This document shows positions 16,491 through 25,460 of a stretch of DNA of 64,000 nucleotides, in pieces (the stretch's first letter is position 1; each line of letters opens with the position of its first letter). The notes beneath the pieces are model-generated. The model was not told the DNA's origin and searched no databases. It saw only the letters and a list, made by a program, of their open reading frames with translations. The position numbers were made by a program, and so were the translations under genes. The stretch comes from Mucilaginibacter ginkgonis (GTDB lineage Bacteria > Bacteroidota > Bacteroidia > Sphingobacteriales > Sphingobacteriaceae), in assembly GCF_009754905.2 (NCBI RefSeq), contig NZ_CP066775.1, positions 806,001-870,000 of the forward strand, given 5' to 3'.

Positions 16491-17183
16491 TTATTGGACC
16501 CCGTAAATCTTCTTTTCCGAAATCACATTATTGTTTTCTTGTACGCGGTGCACGGCATAAACTTTTACCTGGTCGGCAAAGGCTGAAGCAAAGCGGTAAT
16601 TATTTTGCATAGCGGTATGTATAACGCCGATATGCTTGAGCCGTTCTTCGTCACTCATCTTTAGTTTGCTATCCGTCACCACGTTTTGTAGTTCCGTGAT
16701 CTGCTGGTCGCAATCTTTGAATAGAGCGGTTTTAACTTGGATGATGTACTTTTTCTCGCCGCCGTTAAGGTTGGCCGTTTTTTCCAGCGAAGTCATCCGT
16801 TTTAAAATATCTTTTTGCCATTGCAGTATATCGCTTACCTGTTTGTTGTTCTTAACTACAGGGCTGACATTAGTCAAGTTATTATAATAGGTGGTGTGTA
16901 AACCATTCTCGGATTGCAGATAGCCGGTGATGGAGCTTAGGCCGTTATGGGCGATATTGTTGCCCACTTTATAGTAGGCGGCATAAACCTGCAAAGCGGC
17001 TATCTGCTGTAACAGATATTTCTTTTGTGTGCTTTTTTGCCTGAACCATTCAGCAAAGGTTTGTGCCCTAACGGTAGTTGCCAGTGCAGAAGCGGCTAAT
17101 GTCATTACTGTGAACGCCAATAACTTTTTGCTTTTGCGCCGGATCTGATCCGCCCGGAACTTCATTTGATTAATTGATTCCAT
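16491..17183 (-). CDS. TraI-like secreted protein, copy 2
   Basis: This 230-residue protein has a hydrophobic N-terminal segment at about residues 20-40 (LLAFTVMTLAASALATTVRA), a signal peptide. Its body parallels copies 1 and 3: MSDEERLKHIGVIHTAMQNN, and an end of KKIYGVQ. The shared QRSKD motif is replaced by QENNN, so this is the most diverged copy. Its start overlaps the stop of copy 1 by 14 bp, so translation is probably coupled. Confidence 0.7.
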   Translation of the reverse strand: MESINQMKFRADQIRRKSKKLLAFTVMTLAASALATTVRAQTFAEWFRQKSTQKKYLLQQIAALQVYAAYYKVGNNIAHNGLSSITGYLQSENGLHTTYYNNLTNVSPVVKNNKQVSDILQWQKDILKRMTSLEKTANLNGGEKKYIIQVKTALFKDCDQQITELQNVVTDSKLKMSDEERLKHIGVIHTAMQNNYRFASAFADQVKVYAVHRVQENNNVISEKKIYGVQ

Positions 17184-17853
17184 AAAGCTTTTTAATTGAT
17201 TGGGTATCGCTTAAATCTTTGCTGCGTTGCAGGCTTAATTGAATGCCCTGGTTATTGAACTGGTGCAAGTCATTGTAATTTTCGTCTAAATGATCGCTGG
17301 CCTTGTTAATCAATTCCAGGCGCTGCTCATCTGTCATTTGTGTTTTAGCAGGGCTAACGACCAGCATGATCTCGTCGAGGTTTTTGACACTTGCATCTAA
17401 TATGCCGGTGTACACACGCTGCATGTAATTGATTTCCTGGGGGTTGAAGTGACTATCCTGTCGAAACAGGCCCCAGGCTTTTTTATATTCACTGACCAGG
17501 GCAGCTTGTTTTAAAGTAATATCCTTTATCCGCTGATATTTAGATATGGTCGCTTTAATGTTTCCTAATTCTGTATAGTAACTACTGTATAATTGCCTTT
17601 GCTGCTCCGTCCAACCAGATATTTCTGTTAACCTCGTTTTGGACATTTGATTTTCAATGACCTTTTGCGCGTTTTGCAACCAGATTGTTTTATTCTGCAT
17701 ACGCTGTACTTTCAGGTCAATCGCCTTTATTACTTTGGTAACCGTAAGCTTTATTACTTCGCCAATTACGAACTGTGCCTTTACGGTATTCACCCAAGTC
17801 AAATTGATGATTATGAATACAATACACACGTATATAACTTTAAATTTTTTCAT
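17170..17853 (-). CDS. TraI-like secreted protein, copy 1
   Basis: This 227-residue protein has a signal peptide (MKKFKVIYVCIVFIIINLTW) and a helical body with MTDEQRLELINKASDHLDEN and the end LQRSKDLSDTQSIKKLYGIN, closely matching copy 3. The three genes are in tandem without spacers of note, which points to duplication within the transfer operon. It lies 57 bp downstream of a lipoprotein gene. Confidence 0.72.
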   Translation of the reverse strand: MKKFKVIYVCIVFIIINLTWVNTVKAQFVIGEVIKLTVTKVIKAIDLKVQRMQNKTIWLQNAQKVIENQMSKTRLTEISGWTEQQRQLYSSYYTELGNIKATISKYQRIKDITLKQAALVSEYKKAWGLFRQDSHFNPQEINYMQRVYTGILDASVKNLDEIMLVVSPAKTQMTDEQRLELINKASDHLDENYNDLHQFNNQGIQLSLQRSKDLSDTQSIKKLYGIN

Positions 17854-17910
17854 ATAACCTCCCTGTCCGGTCGTTTGATCGAATATTTAAGCGCCAATAA
17901 ATAGAAGTGA

Positions 17911-18288
17911 TTATTTTATTTTCGTGTACTCAGATGCTCCAAGCTTCAACTTATGTCGGTCTGGTAAAACACTTATTTGTCGGCCCAAATCAGTTTCTTG
18001 TAAAGCTTGCTTGTCTGTATTATAAGATGATACCCATTGGACCTTTTTAAATTCCTTTGGTAGCGGCTTACCATTTCTGATTTTATTAAATCCGGTCTGT
18101 CTTACTACATCATACGTTTTGTCGGAAGATTTAACCGCTGAAACTATCAAAGTATCGTCAGTGATATTATACTCATTTTGAAAATGTGTCACATAGGTAC
18201 CTTCAATATCCTCACTGCCCTTGTTAGAACTGTTGCAGCCCATTGAAAATACTAAGACGACTGCTAACAAAATGATTAATGCTTTCAT
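17911..18288 (-). CDS. Small lipoprotein of the transfer operon
   Basis: This 125-residue protein has a lipoprotein signal with lipobox: MKALIILLAVVLVFSMGC, the Cys at residue 18 followed by NSSNKGS. The body is small and beta-rich (YVTHFQNEYNITDDTLIVSA). It sits between traG and the TraI-like genes. Small lipoproteins are common in type IV channels, for example as outer-membrane anchors or exclusion factors; which role applies is not known. Confidence 0.7.
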   Translation of the reverse strand: MKALIILLAVVLVFSMGCNSSNKGSEDIEGTYVTHFQNEYNITDDTLIVSAVKSSDKTYDVVRQTGFNKIRNGKPLPKEFKKVQWVSSYNTDKQALQETDLGRQISVLPDRHKLKLGASEYTKIK

Positions 18289-18304
18289 AATTATGGTTTT
18301 TAGT

Positions 18305-20794
18305 TTATGCTGCTTTTTCTAATTCTTCCCTGACAATGGCGGCTATGGCAAGCTTAACACTTCCATATTTTTTAGTGTAAGCATGGACTTTTGCTTTTTC
18401 CGAAGATTCGGTTGTGTAAGTCCAATATTCTTCGCGGCTTACTTCCGTGCGGTAAACTTTGGAAAGCTGGCCGTTTAGACTAATGAATACTTCTTTATAT
18501 TTCAAGTTTTCGTCATTATTCCGGTTCATGCTCATAATAAGCGCCGTTTCTTTATCGGTAATCCCTAATAGCTGCTGAATTTTTGGAAAGTCATTCTGAT
18601 ACTTCCGCTGGTCAAGTAAGATCTTGCAGTCGCTGTTATTGATGATGGCTTGTTTAACCACAGGCGAGCTGATAATATCTTCAATATCCTGGGTGACAAC
18701 CAATGCTTCACCAAAATATTTACGTACCGTTTTAAAGAGGTATTTAATATACTCGGCCATCCCTTCACGCGCAATGGCTTTCCAGGCTTCCTCAATCAAG
18801 ATCATTTTGCGAACATCTTTTCCAAGCTTGCGCATTTTGGACACAAACGTTTCCATGATTATTAAAGTAACTACCGGGAATAAAATAGGATGGTCTTTGA
18901 TATTGTCCAGCTCGAAGACAATAAACCGCCTTTGCAAAAGATCGAGGTTTTCTTTAGCATTCAGGAGGTAAGCGTATTCACCACCTTTATAGTATGGTTT
19001 CAATACAAAAAGCATGTTATCTATATCAAAACGTTCATCCTTCACTTTTGATTGCTTCATAGTTTCATGAAATTCACCATTAAGAAATTCATAGAAGCTG
19101 TCAAAGCAGGGGAATATTTCGGGCTCTTGTTTTAATTTCTCGTAGTAATGGTACAAAGCATCTGATATAGCCACATATTCTGACCGCTGTACGCCCTCAT
19201 CTTCCTTCTTCCATAAAGCCAAAATCATAGCTTTAATACTTTCCCTTTTTTCTGTATCCAAAACGTCACCGTCTGCAATGTAAAACGGATTGAAGCTGAT
19301 CGGCTCGTGTTCCGTATAAGTAAAATAGTAACCGCCGACAAATTCGCAAAGTCCCTGATAGCTATGTCCCACATCTACCAAAACCACGTGCGATCCTTGT
19401 TCAAAATAGCTACGCAACAGGTGATTAGTAAAGAACGATTTACCGCTGCCCGATGGGCCTAAAATGAATTTGTTGCGATTAGTAGTAATACCCTTCGTCA
19501 TGGGGTCATCGCTGATATCTACATGCACCGGCTTACCTGATAAGCGGTCACCTAAGCGAATACCGCAAGGGCTGATACTTGACTGATAATTTGTTTCGAG
19601 ATTTAAGAAACAGGTTGCCTGTTCAACAAAGGTATCAAAAGTGTCATTCATTGGAAAAGCGGCCTCGTTGCCTGGCAAGCCTGCCCACCAAATTTGAGCG
19701 GCTCCGTCGGTTTCCTGCTTAGGCTGTGCATCCATTTGAGCGAGTGAGGAACTGACCTTGTTTTTAAGGTCCTTTAGAAGCGCAGGGTTATCAGTCCAGG
19801 CTAAAACATTGAAATGTGCTTTCACCGGTAAGCGCTGCTGACTGATCGCTTCGTTCAAAAAGTCGTGGGTTGCATCCCTGCCAATGGCATTTTCCCGTGA
19901 ATAAGCTGAAAGCGATTGTAAGCGCAATTTCTTTGCTTCCAGTTTTTTGATCGTTTGCAGACTGTCACCTATAAAGATATATTGGTTATACAGATGGTTG
20001 CATTTCAGCAAGGTGCCTATAGGCGTGGCGAAGCCGGTGCTGAACTTCGTTTTATCTGTACTGTATTTATCATAGGTGATCCTCGGCCCGCATAACGGCG
20101 GCAGGTCTTCCGCATCGCTTAAAGTATAAAGCTGACAGTGGTTGTCGCCGATCCTGATCTCGTCCTGAATATGAATATCCTTTAATACCGGCGCTTCGTT
20201 TTGATTAAGCAAAAAGCAATACTGTTCTAAAACTCCTGCTCTTTGCAATGTACCGGCTAATTCATCATCATTTAGCCGTGAAAGAGAGATTAAGCCGCTA
20301 TCTTCTAACACTCTTACAAATTGTCCTGCGCTATCCTGAAAGTCCCTGAATAATTCCTCGCAGGTTGTTTGTGCCGGCACGATGCGTTTACGCATCAAGG
20401 AACTAACCGCGCTGGAATACTGCTTAAACTTATCCGGCTTTTTAGTGAGAAAAATGTGGCAGTGATGATGCAAAAACTCGCGTTCATGGAAATAGCGTTC
20501 ACTGGAATGAGAAAGAAAGGTTTTAACCTGCTGATGGCCTTCCTTCGCGAAAACAGCTTCGTATTGGTCACCCACAAACCAGTCCTGCTTATGAAACACG
20601 GTGTTTTTAGGCAGCAGTTTTAACGCTTTTATAATTACTTCGTGAAATGCAAGATATTCCTCATTTGACAAAGTAAAGATCTCCGGCAGGTTTACTTTAT
20701 AACCAATGGTAAGATCGCCGTTTGCGGACACCATGCAGTTGTGCTCGACCTTATAGACAGGGAATACCTGTTCCGCTTTGCTATGTGATGCCAT
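18305..20794 (-). CDS. traG: Conjugation ATPase TraG (VirB4 family)
   Basis: This 829-residue ATPase powers the transfer channel. The Walker A motif GPSGSGKS is at 446-453, and a Walker B-like segment (MILIEEAWKAIAREG) lies near 675-690. The region around ISDDPMTKGITTNRNKFILG is typical of the Bacteroidota TraG subfamily. The N-terminal 400 residues form the VirB4/CagE-type domain. It follows TraF by 2 bp and precedes the lipoprotein gene. Here TraG is the VirB4 homologue, not the coupling protein. Confidence 0.93.
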   Translation of the reverse strand: MASHSKAEQVFPVYKVEHNCMVSANGDLTIGYKVNLPEIFTLSNEEYLAFHEVIIKALKLLPKNTVFHKQDWFVGDQYEAVFAKEGHQQVKTFLSHSSERYFHEREFLHHHCHIFLTKKPDKFKQYSSAVSSLMRKRIVPAQTTCEELFRDFQDSAGQFVRVLEDSGLISLSRLNDDELAGTLQRAGVLEQYCFLLNQNEAPVLKDIHIQDEIRIGDNHCQLYTLSDAEDLPPLCGPRITYDKYSTDKTKFSTGFATPIGTLLKCNHLYNQYIFIGDSLQTIKKLEAKKLRLQSLSAYSRENAIGRDATHDFLNEAISQQRLPVKAHFNVLAWTDNPALLKDLKNKVSSSLAQMDAQPKQETDGAAQIWWAGLPGNEAAFPMNDTFDTFVEQATCFLNLETNYQSSISPCGIRLGDRLSGKPVHVDISDDPMTKGITTNRNKFILGPSGSGKSFFTNHLLRSYFEQGSHVVLVDVGHSYQGLCEFVGGYYFTYTEHEPISFNPFYIADGDVLDTEKRESIKAMILALWKKEDEGVQRSEYVAISDALYHYYEKLKQEPEIFPCFDSFYEFLNGEFHETMKQSKVKDERFDIDNMLFVLKPYYKGGEYAYLLNAKENLDLLQRRFIVFELDNIKDHPILFPVVTLIIMETFVSKMRKLGKDVRKMILIEEAWKAIAREGMAEYIKYLFKTVRKYFGEALVVTQDIEDIISSPVVKQAIINNSDCKILLDQRKYQNDFPKIQQLLGITDKETALIMSMNRNNDENLKYKEVFISLNGQLSKVYRTEVSREEYWTYTTESSEKAKVHAYTKKYGSVKLAIAAIVREELEKAA

Positions 20795-20796
20795 GA

Positions 20797-21111
20797 TTAT
20801 TTCTTTAGTTTTAAGAAGATATTTCGTGTAGTAAACTTTAAATGGTTTGGCAAATACCTTTTAGCTGCTTTCTTCATCAAGCCATGCTCGCCATATTTAT
20901 GGCTTAGTTTGAATACCTGATAAAATAGTCCGCTGCCTAATACGGAGATAATGATAATACATGATATTACCGGAACCCCAACGATATACATAACAGCAAA
21001 CACAATCAGCAACAACACCAATCCAACTGCCAGGTAGCCGATGTACTGTGCCTTCAATCCTTTAAACTCGATAGGCTTATTAATTCCCTTGTTGATTTGA
21101 TATAATGCCAT
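20797..21111 (-). CDS. traF: Conjugation protein TraF (DUF4133, VirB3-like)
   Basis: This 104-residue protein starts MALYQINKGINKPIEFKGLK, the standard DUF4133 opening. Two TM segments follow (residues about 26-46 and 50-68) and a basic tail. Size and topology match VirB3-like inner-membrane partners of the VirB4 ATPase, which is encoded 2 bp downstream. Confidence 0.88.
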   Translation of the reverse strand: MALYQINKGINKPIEFKGLKAQYIGYLAVGLVLLLIVFAVMYIVGVPVISCIIIISVLGSGLFYQVFKLSHKYGEHGLMKKAAKRYLPNHLKFTTRNIFLKLKK

Positions 21112-21121
21112 GATATGAATT

Positions 21122-21460
21122 TTATACCCCGAAAAATGATTTCAATACGGTAGCAACTACTACTAAAAAGATACAGCTGCCAAACCAGCTTGAAGCGACT
21201 TTGCCGGTATCGTGTTCACCGTCATTCCACTTCTTGAATACCTTGATAGCCCCTACGAGCCCGACTATGGCACCGATAGCATACATTAAGCTGGTTCCAG
21301 TAGTGAAATAACTTTTAACCTGGGTGGTAGCAGCGGTAATGCCTGAATTACCATCCTGTGCGTAAAGGCTTAGGCTGATAATCAACAAGGTGATGGTAGC
21401 CAAAGTGTGCCTGAGAAAGTTTACGACCGCAGAGCGGAAGTGTGTTTTTTGAGATTTCAT
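21122..21460 (-). CDS. traE: Conjugation protein TraE (DUF4134, pilin-like)
   Basis: This 112-residue protein has a signal peptide (about residues 1-35, ending SLYAQ). It has two TM segments, near residues 58-75 (LMYAIGAIVGLVGAIKVF) and 91-110, joined by KKWNDGEHDTGK, a segment typical of DUF4134/TraE. VirB2-like pilins share this layout. It lies 10 bp before TraF. Confidence 0.88.
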   Translation of the reverse strand: MKSQKTHFRSAVVNFLRHTLATITLLIISLSLYAQDGNSGITAATTQVKSYFTTGTSLMYAIGAIVGLVGAIKVFKKWNDGEHDTGKVASSWFGSCIFLVVVATVLKSFFGV

Positions 21461-21493
21461 AATATTTGAATTTGATGTTAAGGGATATGTTGC

Positions 21494-22024
21494 CTACGCC
21501 CAGATGTTTTGAAAGTCTGATAAAGCAACTGTGAATTTTAATTTGTCTTTGGAAATTTCCACTACACGGCTAAGTGCAGCCGGAAGGTCTATTTGCTCCT
21601 GAAACCGTTTATAAGAGCCGACTAAAATTCCAATGAGTGTGATAAACTCCTGTTTATTGTCAACGTCTTTATAGGCTTCAATCAGGTTTCCCGCTTCTGA
21701 TACTAATTCTGATGAAGGGTCATTTTGATTGCTGACCAAATCAGTTGACTTGGTAACGGCTTCAATAAGATCGTCCGGCAGAACGTCTGTAAAGGGTAAG
21801 TTTTGTGTTTCGCCGATGGTTACGCCACTGTCCGGTTTGGCCTGGCCCATAACAGCATAAGCAGGTGCTTGAACTCCGGAAAAGAAATTAGAGGTTTGTG
21901 GCTTGCGATTAAATAGATTACCTATTTCCTTTTGGTAATACCTGAGCACTATATACAGGTAATAGGAAACAGTAATGATAACGACGGCGGCGAGATAGTG
22001 CTGCCAAGAAATAGAGGACAACAT
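21494..22024 (-). CDS. Membrane-anchored hypothetical protein, first gene of tra operon
   Basis: This 176-residue protein has one TM segment at about residues 9-30 (YLAAVVIITVSYYLYIVLRY), with the rest cytoplasmic and helical. It is in the place of the TraC/TraD-type small genes of related operons but shows no clear match that I can name. It is the first gene after the inverted-repeat element at 22097-22126, so it probably marks the start of the transfer transcript. Confidence 0.7.
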   Translation of the reverse strand: MLSSISWQHYLAAVVIITVSYYLYIVLRYYQKEIGNLFNRKPQTSNFFSGVQAPAYAVMGQAKPDSGVTIGETQNLPFTDVLPDDLIEAVTKSTDLVSNQNDPSSELVSEAGNLIEAYKDVDNKQEFITLIGILVGSYKRFQEQIDLPAALSRVVEISKDKLKFTVALSDFQNIWA

Positions 22025-22087
22025 ATTGCTTTGCTTTAATCCTCACCGCACCATGCGGCGATTCTGAAAGCAAAGGTTGGAGTAGTG

Positions 22088-22130
22088 CAAATTATTTTTT
22101 CACACCTCATGTATAAGGTAGGTGTTATTT
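22088..22130 (-). promoter_or_regulatory. Inverted-repeat element upstream of tra operon, copy 1 (candidate RteC operator)
   Basis: The core at 22097-22126 has arms ACACCT (22102-22107) and AGGTGT (22120-22125) around 12 nt. It is identical in 28 of 30 bases to 29321-29350. An A/T run and TTTGC on the minus strand lie between the repeat and the tra operon, resembling a slightly off-consensus -7 box. In CTnDOT the RteC protein activates a promoter by binding an inverted repeat just upstream of it; rteC lies directly adjacent here. The assignment is inference. Confidence 0.55.
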
Positions 22131-22174
22131 TTATTTTAAACTTGTTAAACTGCGGTAAAACTGCACATTACAGA

Positions 22175-23044
22175 TTAGCCAAATTTGATCTTTTGCTGAA
22201 AAGATCCGTCTTCATCTAATTTATCTTCAATTCTACGCAATAGAGCAAGTTTCAATTTATCTAAGAAAGCGGTACGATCTTTCTTTCGTCTGGTAATGTC
22301 GGTGTACTTATGATAATACTGGCCAAGATCGACGTGGAATGCCGTTTGAAAAAAACTGACTACGGTTTTAATTTCCGTATTGCCGTTATTGAAAACGCCC
22401 AAAGCAACAAGGGCATAGATCAATTCAATCAGATCCGTTTTGTTGAATGTCCAGGTTAACGGTAATTCAAGGGCCATTGGAGTTGGTTCTTCATTATGTT
22501 CAATAAGCTTCTGCAATTCCAGATTTAAAAAATCCTGATATTTTTCGTTAGCGATGATCTTTGATAACTTATAATCGTGGCTGGTTGAATAAACCTCATC
22601 TTCCTCAAAATCTTCTAATTCAACGTGGACGTCAAAACCGCCCCGTGTAAAGTAGATCTCATCCATTTGTGTAGATCCTGAACGATAATATTGATAAAAA
22701 GAATGATTATGGTCGAAAAACCTTTTCAGGTCGGTCAATTCGTAGTTTATGTATTCCTTCACGATCTCGTCACCGCCGGTTGGTTTCTGCATGATGAAGT
22801 TATATACATTGATAAAGAAGATGTATTTGCTGTAAAACTGTGGCTTTAGCACTTTGAAGAAATAAATTTCATCTTCTTTGTTTTCGAAGGCATAGCTGGA
22901 TATGTAGTTCTTTAATTTGGCCATTGCCTTTTTGCAAAGCATTATGGAGGTCTTGTACTGATCGGCTAAGGAATCGCCGTTAATGGAAACTTCATTTAAC
23001 TGGTTCTCTAAAGCACTGTAGAAGCGCTCTGCAAATGTTCTCAT
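22175..23044 (-). CDS. rteC: RteC-family regulator
   Basis: This 289-residue protein starts MRTFAERFYSALENQLNEVS. It shows the RteC pattern: KFYSKYIFF-like segments in the middle (FYSKYIFFINVYNFIMQKPT), YINYELTDLKRFFDHNHSFY, then DEIYFTRGGFDVH, and a C-terminal helical domain (LIELIYALVALGVFNNGNTE). In CTnDOT, RteC is a DNA-binding activator of the excision operon. It is transcribed toward the tra operon, with the inverted-repeat element between them. No rteA/rteB two-component pair is seen in the window. Confidence 0.85.
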   Translation of the reverse strand: MRTFAERFYSALENQLNEVSINGDSLADQYKTSIMLCKKAMAKLKNYISSYAFENKEDEIYFFKVLKPQFYSKYIFFINVYNFIMQKPTGGDEIVKEYINYELTDLKRFFDHNHSFYQYYRSGSTQMDEIYFTRGGFDVHVELEDFEEDEVYSTSHDYKLSKIIANEKYQDFLNLELQKLIEHNEEPTPMALELPLTWTFNKTDLIELIYALVALGVFNNGNTEIKTVVSFFQTAFHVDLGQYYHKYTDITRRKKDRTAFLDKLKLALLRRIEDKLDEDGSFQQKIKFG

Positions 23045-23181
23045 CGTAATAGTAAGGTTTAGATCGGTAAGTAATTAGTCAGTATCTTTCAATCAGCTTA
23101 AGATTAATTGGACGAATTAAATATGTACAGCGAAGCTTTACTGCGTCTGCAATAATTTAAATAATCAGGAAAGTTCTTTAA

Positions 23182-23415
23182 TCAGGCTTTTGCAGGCAAT
23201 TCCTGGCTTAGGAGATCTAACAAGCTCATATTTAAGCCTTCTGCTATTTCCTGTAGGTAAATATAAGAAGGATTTATGTTTCCTGTTTCTAAGCGCTGAA
23301 TTGATTGCTGGTCTTTTCCGATGGAGTGGGCAAGTTGTACCTGCGTGATCCCCTTATCCTTGCGGACAATGCGGATCTTTTCACCCAGGTCTTTTAATAA
23401 TACTTCCTTATTCAT
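23182..23415 (-). CDS. Small Cro/C1-type helix-turn-helix regulator
   Basis: This 77-residue protein is essentially one HTH domain: LGEKIRIVRKDKGITQVQLA, SIGKDQQSIQRLETGNINPS and LQEIAEGLNMSLLDLL. It lies between rteC and the coupling-protein gene, same strand, and likely controls the switch to mobility together with RteC. No dimerisation or ligand domain is present. Confidence 0.88.
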   Translation of the reverse strand: MNKEVLLKDLGEKIRIVRKDKGITQVQLAHSIGKDQQSIQRLETGNINPSYIYLQEIAEGLNMSLLDLLSQELPAKA

Positions 23416-23511
23416 CGGAAGTATAAAAGAAAAATAAAGCGTTTGAAATCAGTACAACGGATGCGTTGTATTATTCTTGCTTATAAATATTAAGCGAAAT
23501 TATTTCCTCAT

Positions 23512-25449
23512 TCAACATAGGTTACTTAACACGCTATCAACCAATAATTTAATATCCTGCTTGATTTGATGGTAGGCCAATAAAACTTCTGCCTGGTCAA
23601 CATCACGCACTTTAGGGATAGGCTGATAAGCTGCTTCTTCTTCGCGTATGGCGCAATGATCGTTCTGAATCGCGTTATGAAAGGTCTTTAACTCGATCTT
23701 GTTATCTGGGTCATCTGCGACCATTCCTACAAACTCACCGGAAGATAAACCCGATATCTTTGATGCAGGTATCGCATAGTCCAATTGCGTTGATCTGCTA
23801 ATGGAAGTATCCTGGCTATTGATGGAAATACTTTCCTTTTCCTGATTGATCTTGCCAAAGCGTTCGGATAATTGCTTGGCAGTATCTCCCGTTACCTGTC
23901 CGAAAACAACATTACCGACAATATTTAAAATAACTTCTGCCTGTTCACGGCCATAATCTTTTTTAAGCTGGCTGTAATCCTGAACGGCTAAGGTAACAGC
24001 GACTTTGTTGGAACGGGCGGTAGCGATGAGATTGTCAATGCCATTGAAATAAATAGTAGGGAACTCATCAAAGATCATACTGCACTTTTGCTGATTTTTT
24101 CGGTTAACCAGCTTGTTTATCCTGTTAATGTATAAAGATAATACAGCTCCGTAAACTTGTGATTTTTGCGGGTTGTTGGCCAGGCACACTACTTTTGGTT
24201 CATCCGGATTATTGATATCTAACGAAAAATCATTGCCGCTCAAGACATAATATAACTGCGGTGATGACAAACGGGCCAGGCTGATCTTGGCACTTGCTAC
24301 CTGTCCTTCCAACTGCTCATACGCTTCATTTTGCCAGGCCGAAACAAATGGGTTAATGAGTACTTCAATTTCGGGTTCCTGAAGTAATACCTCAAAAAGA
24401 TCTTTATAGTCTACCTGAGCCAACTCGATCACATGGGGCAATGTGCAATAGCGCCCATCTTCATATTTCTTTAAAAACCACATGATCGCTGTAATAAAGT
24501 TGATCGGAGATTCAACGAAGAAATCGCCTTGTTTCTTTATCCACTCGCGGTTAAGGCCAAGCATGATCGTGCGGCTTGAATCTATCGCGTCAGTTATATC
24601 GATCATTGTATGCGGTTCTAAGGGATTAGCCCGGTGCATAATATTCTCCAAATTAATGACGTATTGCGTAGGCTTCACTTTATATAAGTGGCCGTATTTA
24701 AGCAGCGCATTGTAGACAATCTTTGTTAGATCATCATATTTAAAATCATAAACTAACATGGTAAATCCCTTTTCAATATGCTGGGTGATGATGTGACGGA
24801 TAACAAAATAAGACTTACCAGCGCCTGGGCTGCCGCCGATCAGCGTACCTCTGAAAGGGTTAATAATATTGATCCAGCTATTGCGGCTCTTACCTTTCAG
24901 ATTATAAACTGCCGGTAAGTTGATTGAGTATTCATTTTCTAATAGCCGCTCTTCCTGTGGAAACGATTCGTTTTCTTTATTAAAGATATCCTTACCTAAG
25001 TTTAGTTTAAGCATCCTGAAAAGCAAGCTCACACCTGACAACAGGAGCATATAACCAATAGCAGTAACGCCTATGTACAATAATGCTATAGTCGTTGCCG
25101 GATAACGAAGGGTGAGGAATAGCGAACTGATGAAATAAAAGATCAAGCCTGTTAGACAATAAATCATTATTCTGCTGGCTTTAATGGATTCATCCTTTTT
25201 CCCCTTGCTGCCTACAAGGGAGATCATTAATAGCAAGAGTGCCGCCAGTTTAGCATAAAGCACTTTGGCAAAAACTACCATTTTTGATAGCGGCAATAAA
25301 ATATGATTTACAAAAGGTTTGGTTAAACCTAAGATCTGAAAAGCCGGGTAACAGCTTAAATAAAAATGGACTATTAAAATAGCAATGCTTAAAAGCCTGG
25401 TAAAGTCAATAATCTTTCTAAGGGCTTGTTCGTTTTCACCTGTTTGCAT
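23512..25449 (-). CDS. mobC: Type IV coupling protein (MobC/TraG-VirD4-like)
   Basis: This 645-residue protein links the relaxase-DNA complex to the transfer channel. The N-terminal region has TM segments near residues 15-40, 63-80, 93-115 and 122-146. The Walker A motif GSPGAGKS is at 206-213 and a Walker B (SMIFDEFPTIYF) near 447. The C-terminal part is a TraM-recognition-type ATPase domain (VAVTLAVQDYSQLKKDYGRE). This is the Bacteroidota YWFCY/MobC form. It starts 11 bp after the relaxase stop. Confidence 0.9.
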   Translation of the reverse strand: MQTGENEQALRKIIDFTRLLSIAILIVHFYLSCYPAFQILGLTKPFVNHILLPLSKMVVFAKVLYAKLAALLLLMISLVGSKGKKDESIKASRIMIYCLTGLIFYFISSLFLTLRYPATTIALLYIGVTAIGYMLLLSGVSLLFRMLKLNLGKDIFNKENESFPQEERLLENEYSINLPAVYNLKGKSRNSWINIINPFRGTLIGGSPGAGKSYFVIRHIITQHIEKGFTMLVYDFKYDDLTKIVYNALLKYGHLYKVKPTQYVINLENIMHRANPLEPHTMIDITDAIDSSRTIMLGLNREWIKKQGDFFVESPINFITAIMWFLKKYEDGRYCTLPHVIELAQVDYKDLFEVLLQEPEIEVLINPFVSAWQNEAYEQLEGQVASAKISLARLSSPQLYYVLSGNDFSLDINNPDEPKVVCLANNPQKSQVYGAVLSLYINRINKLVNRKNQQKCSMIFDEFPTIYFNGIDNLIATARSNKVAVTLAVQDYSQLKKDYGREQAEVILNIVGNVVFGQVTGDTAKQLSERFGKINQEKESISINSQDTSISRSTQLDYAIPASKISGLSSGEFVGMVADDPDNKIELKTFHNAIQNDHCAIREEEAAYQPIPKVRDVDQAEVLLAYHQIKQDIKLLVDSVLSNLC

Positions 25450-25460
25450 AATGGTATATT

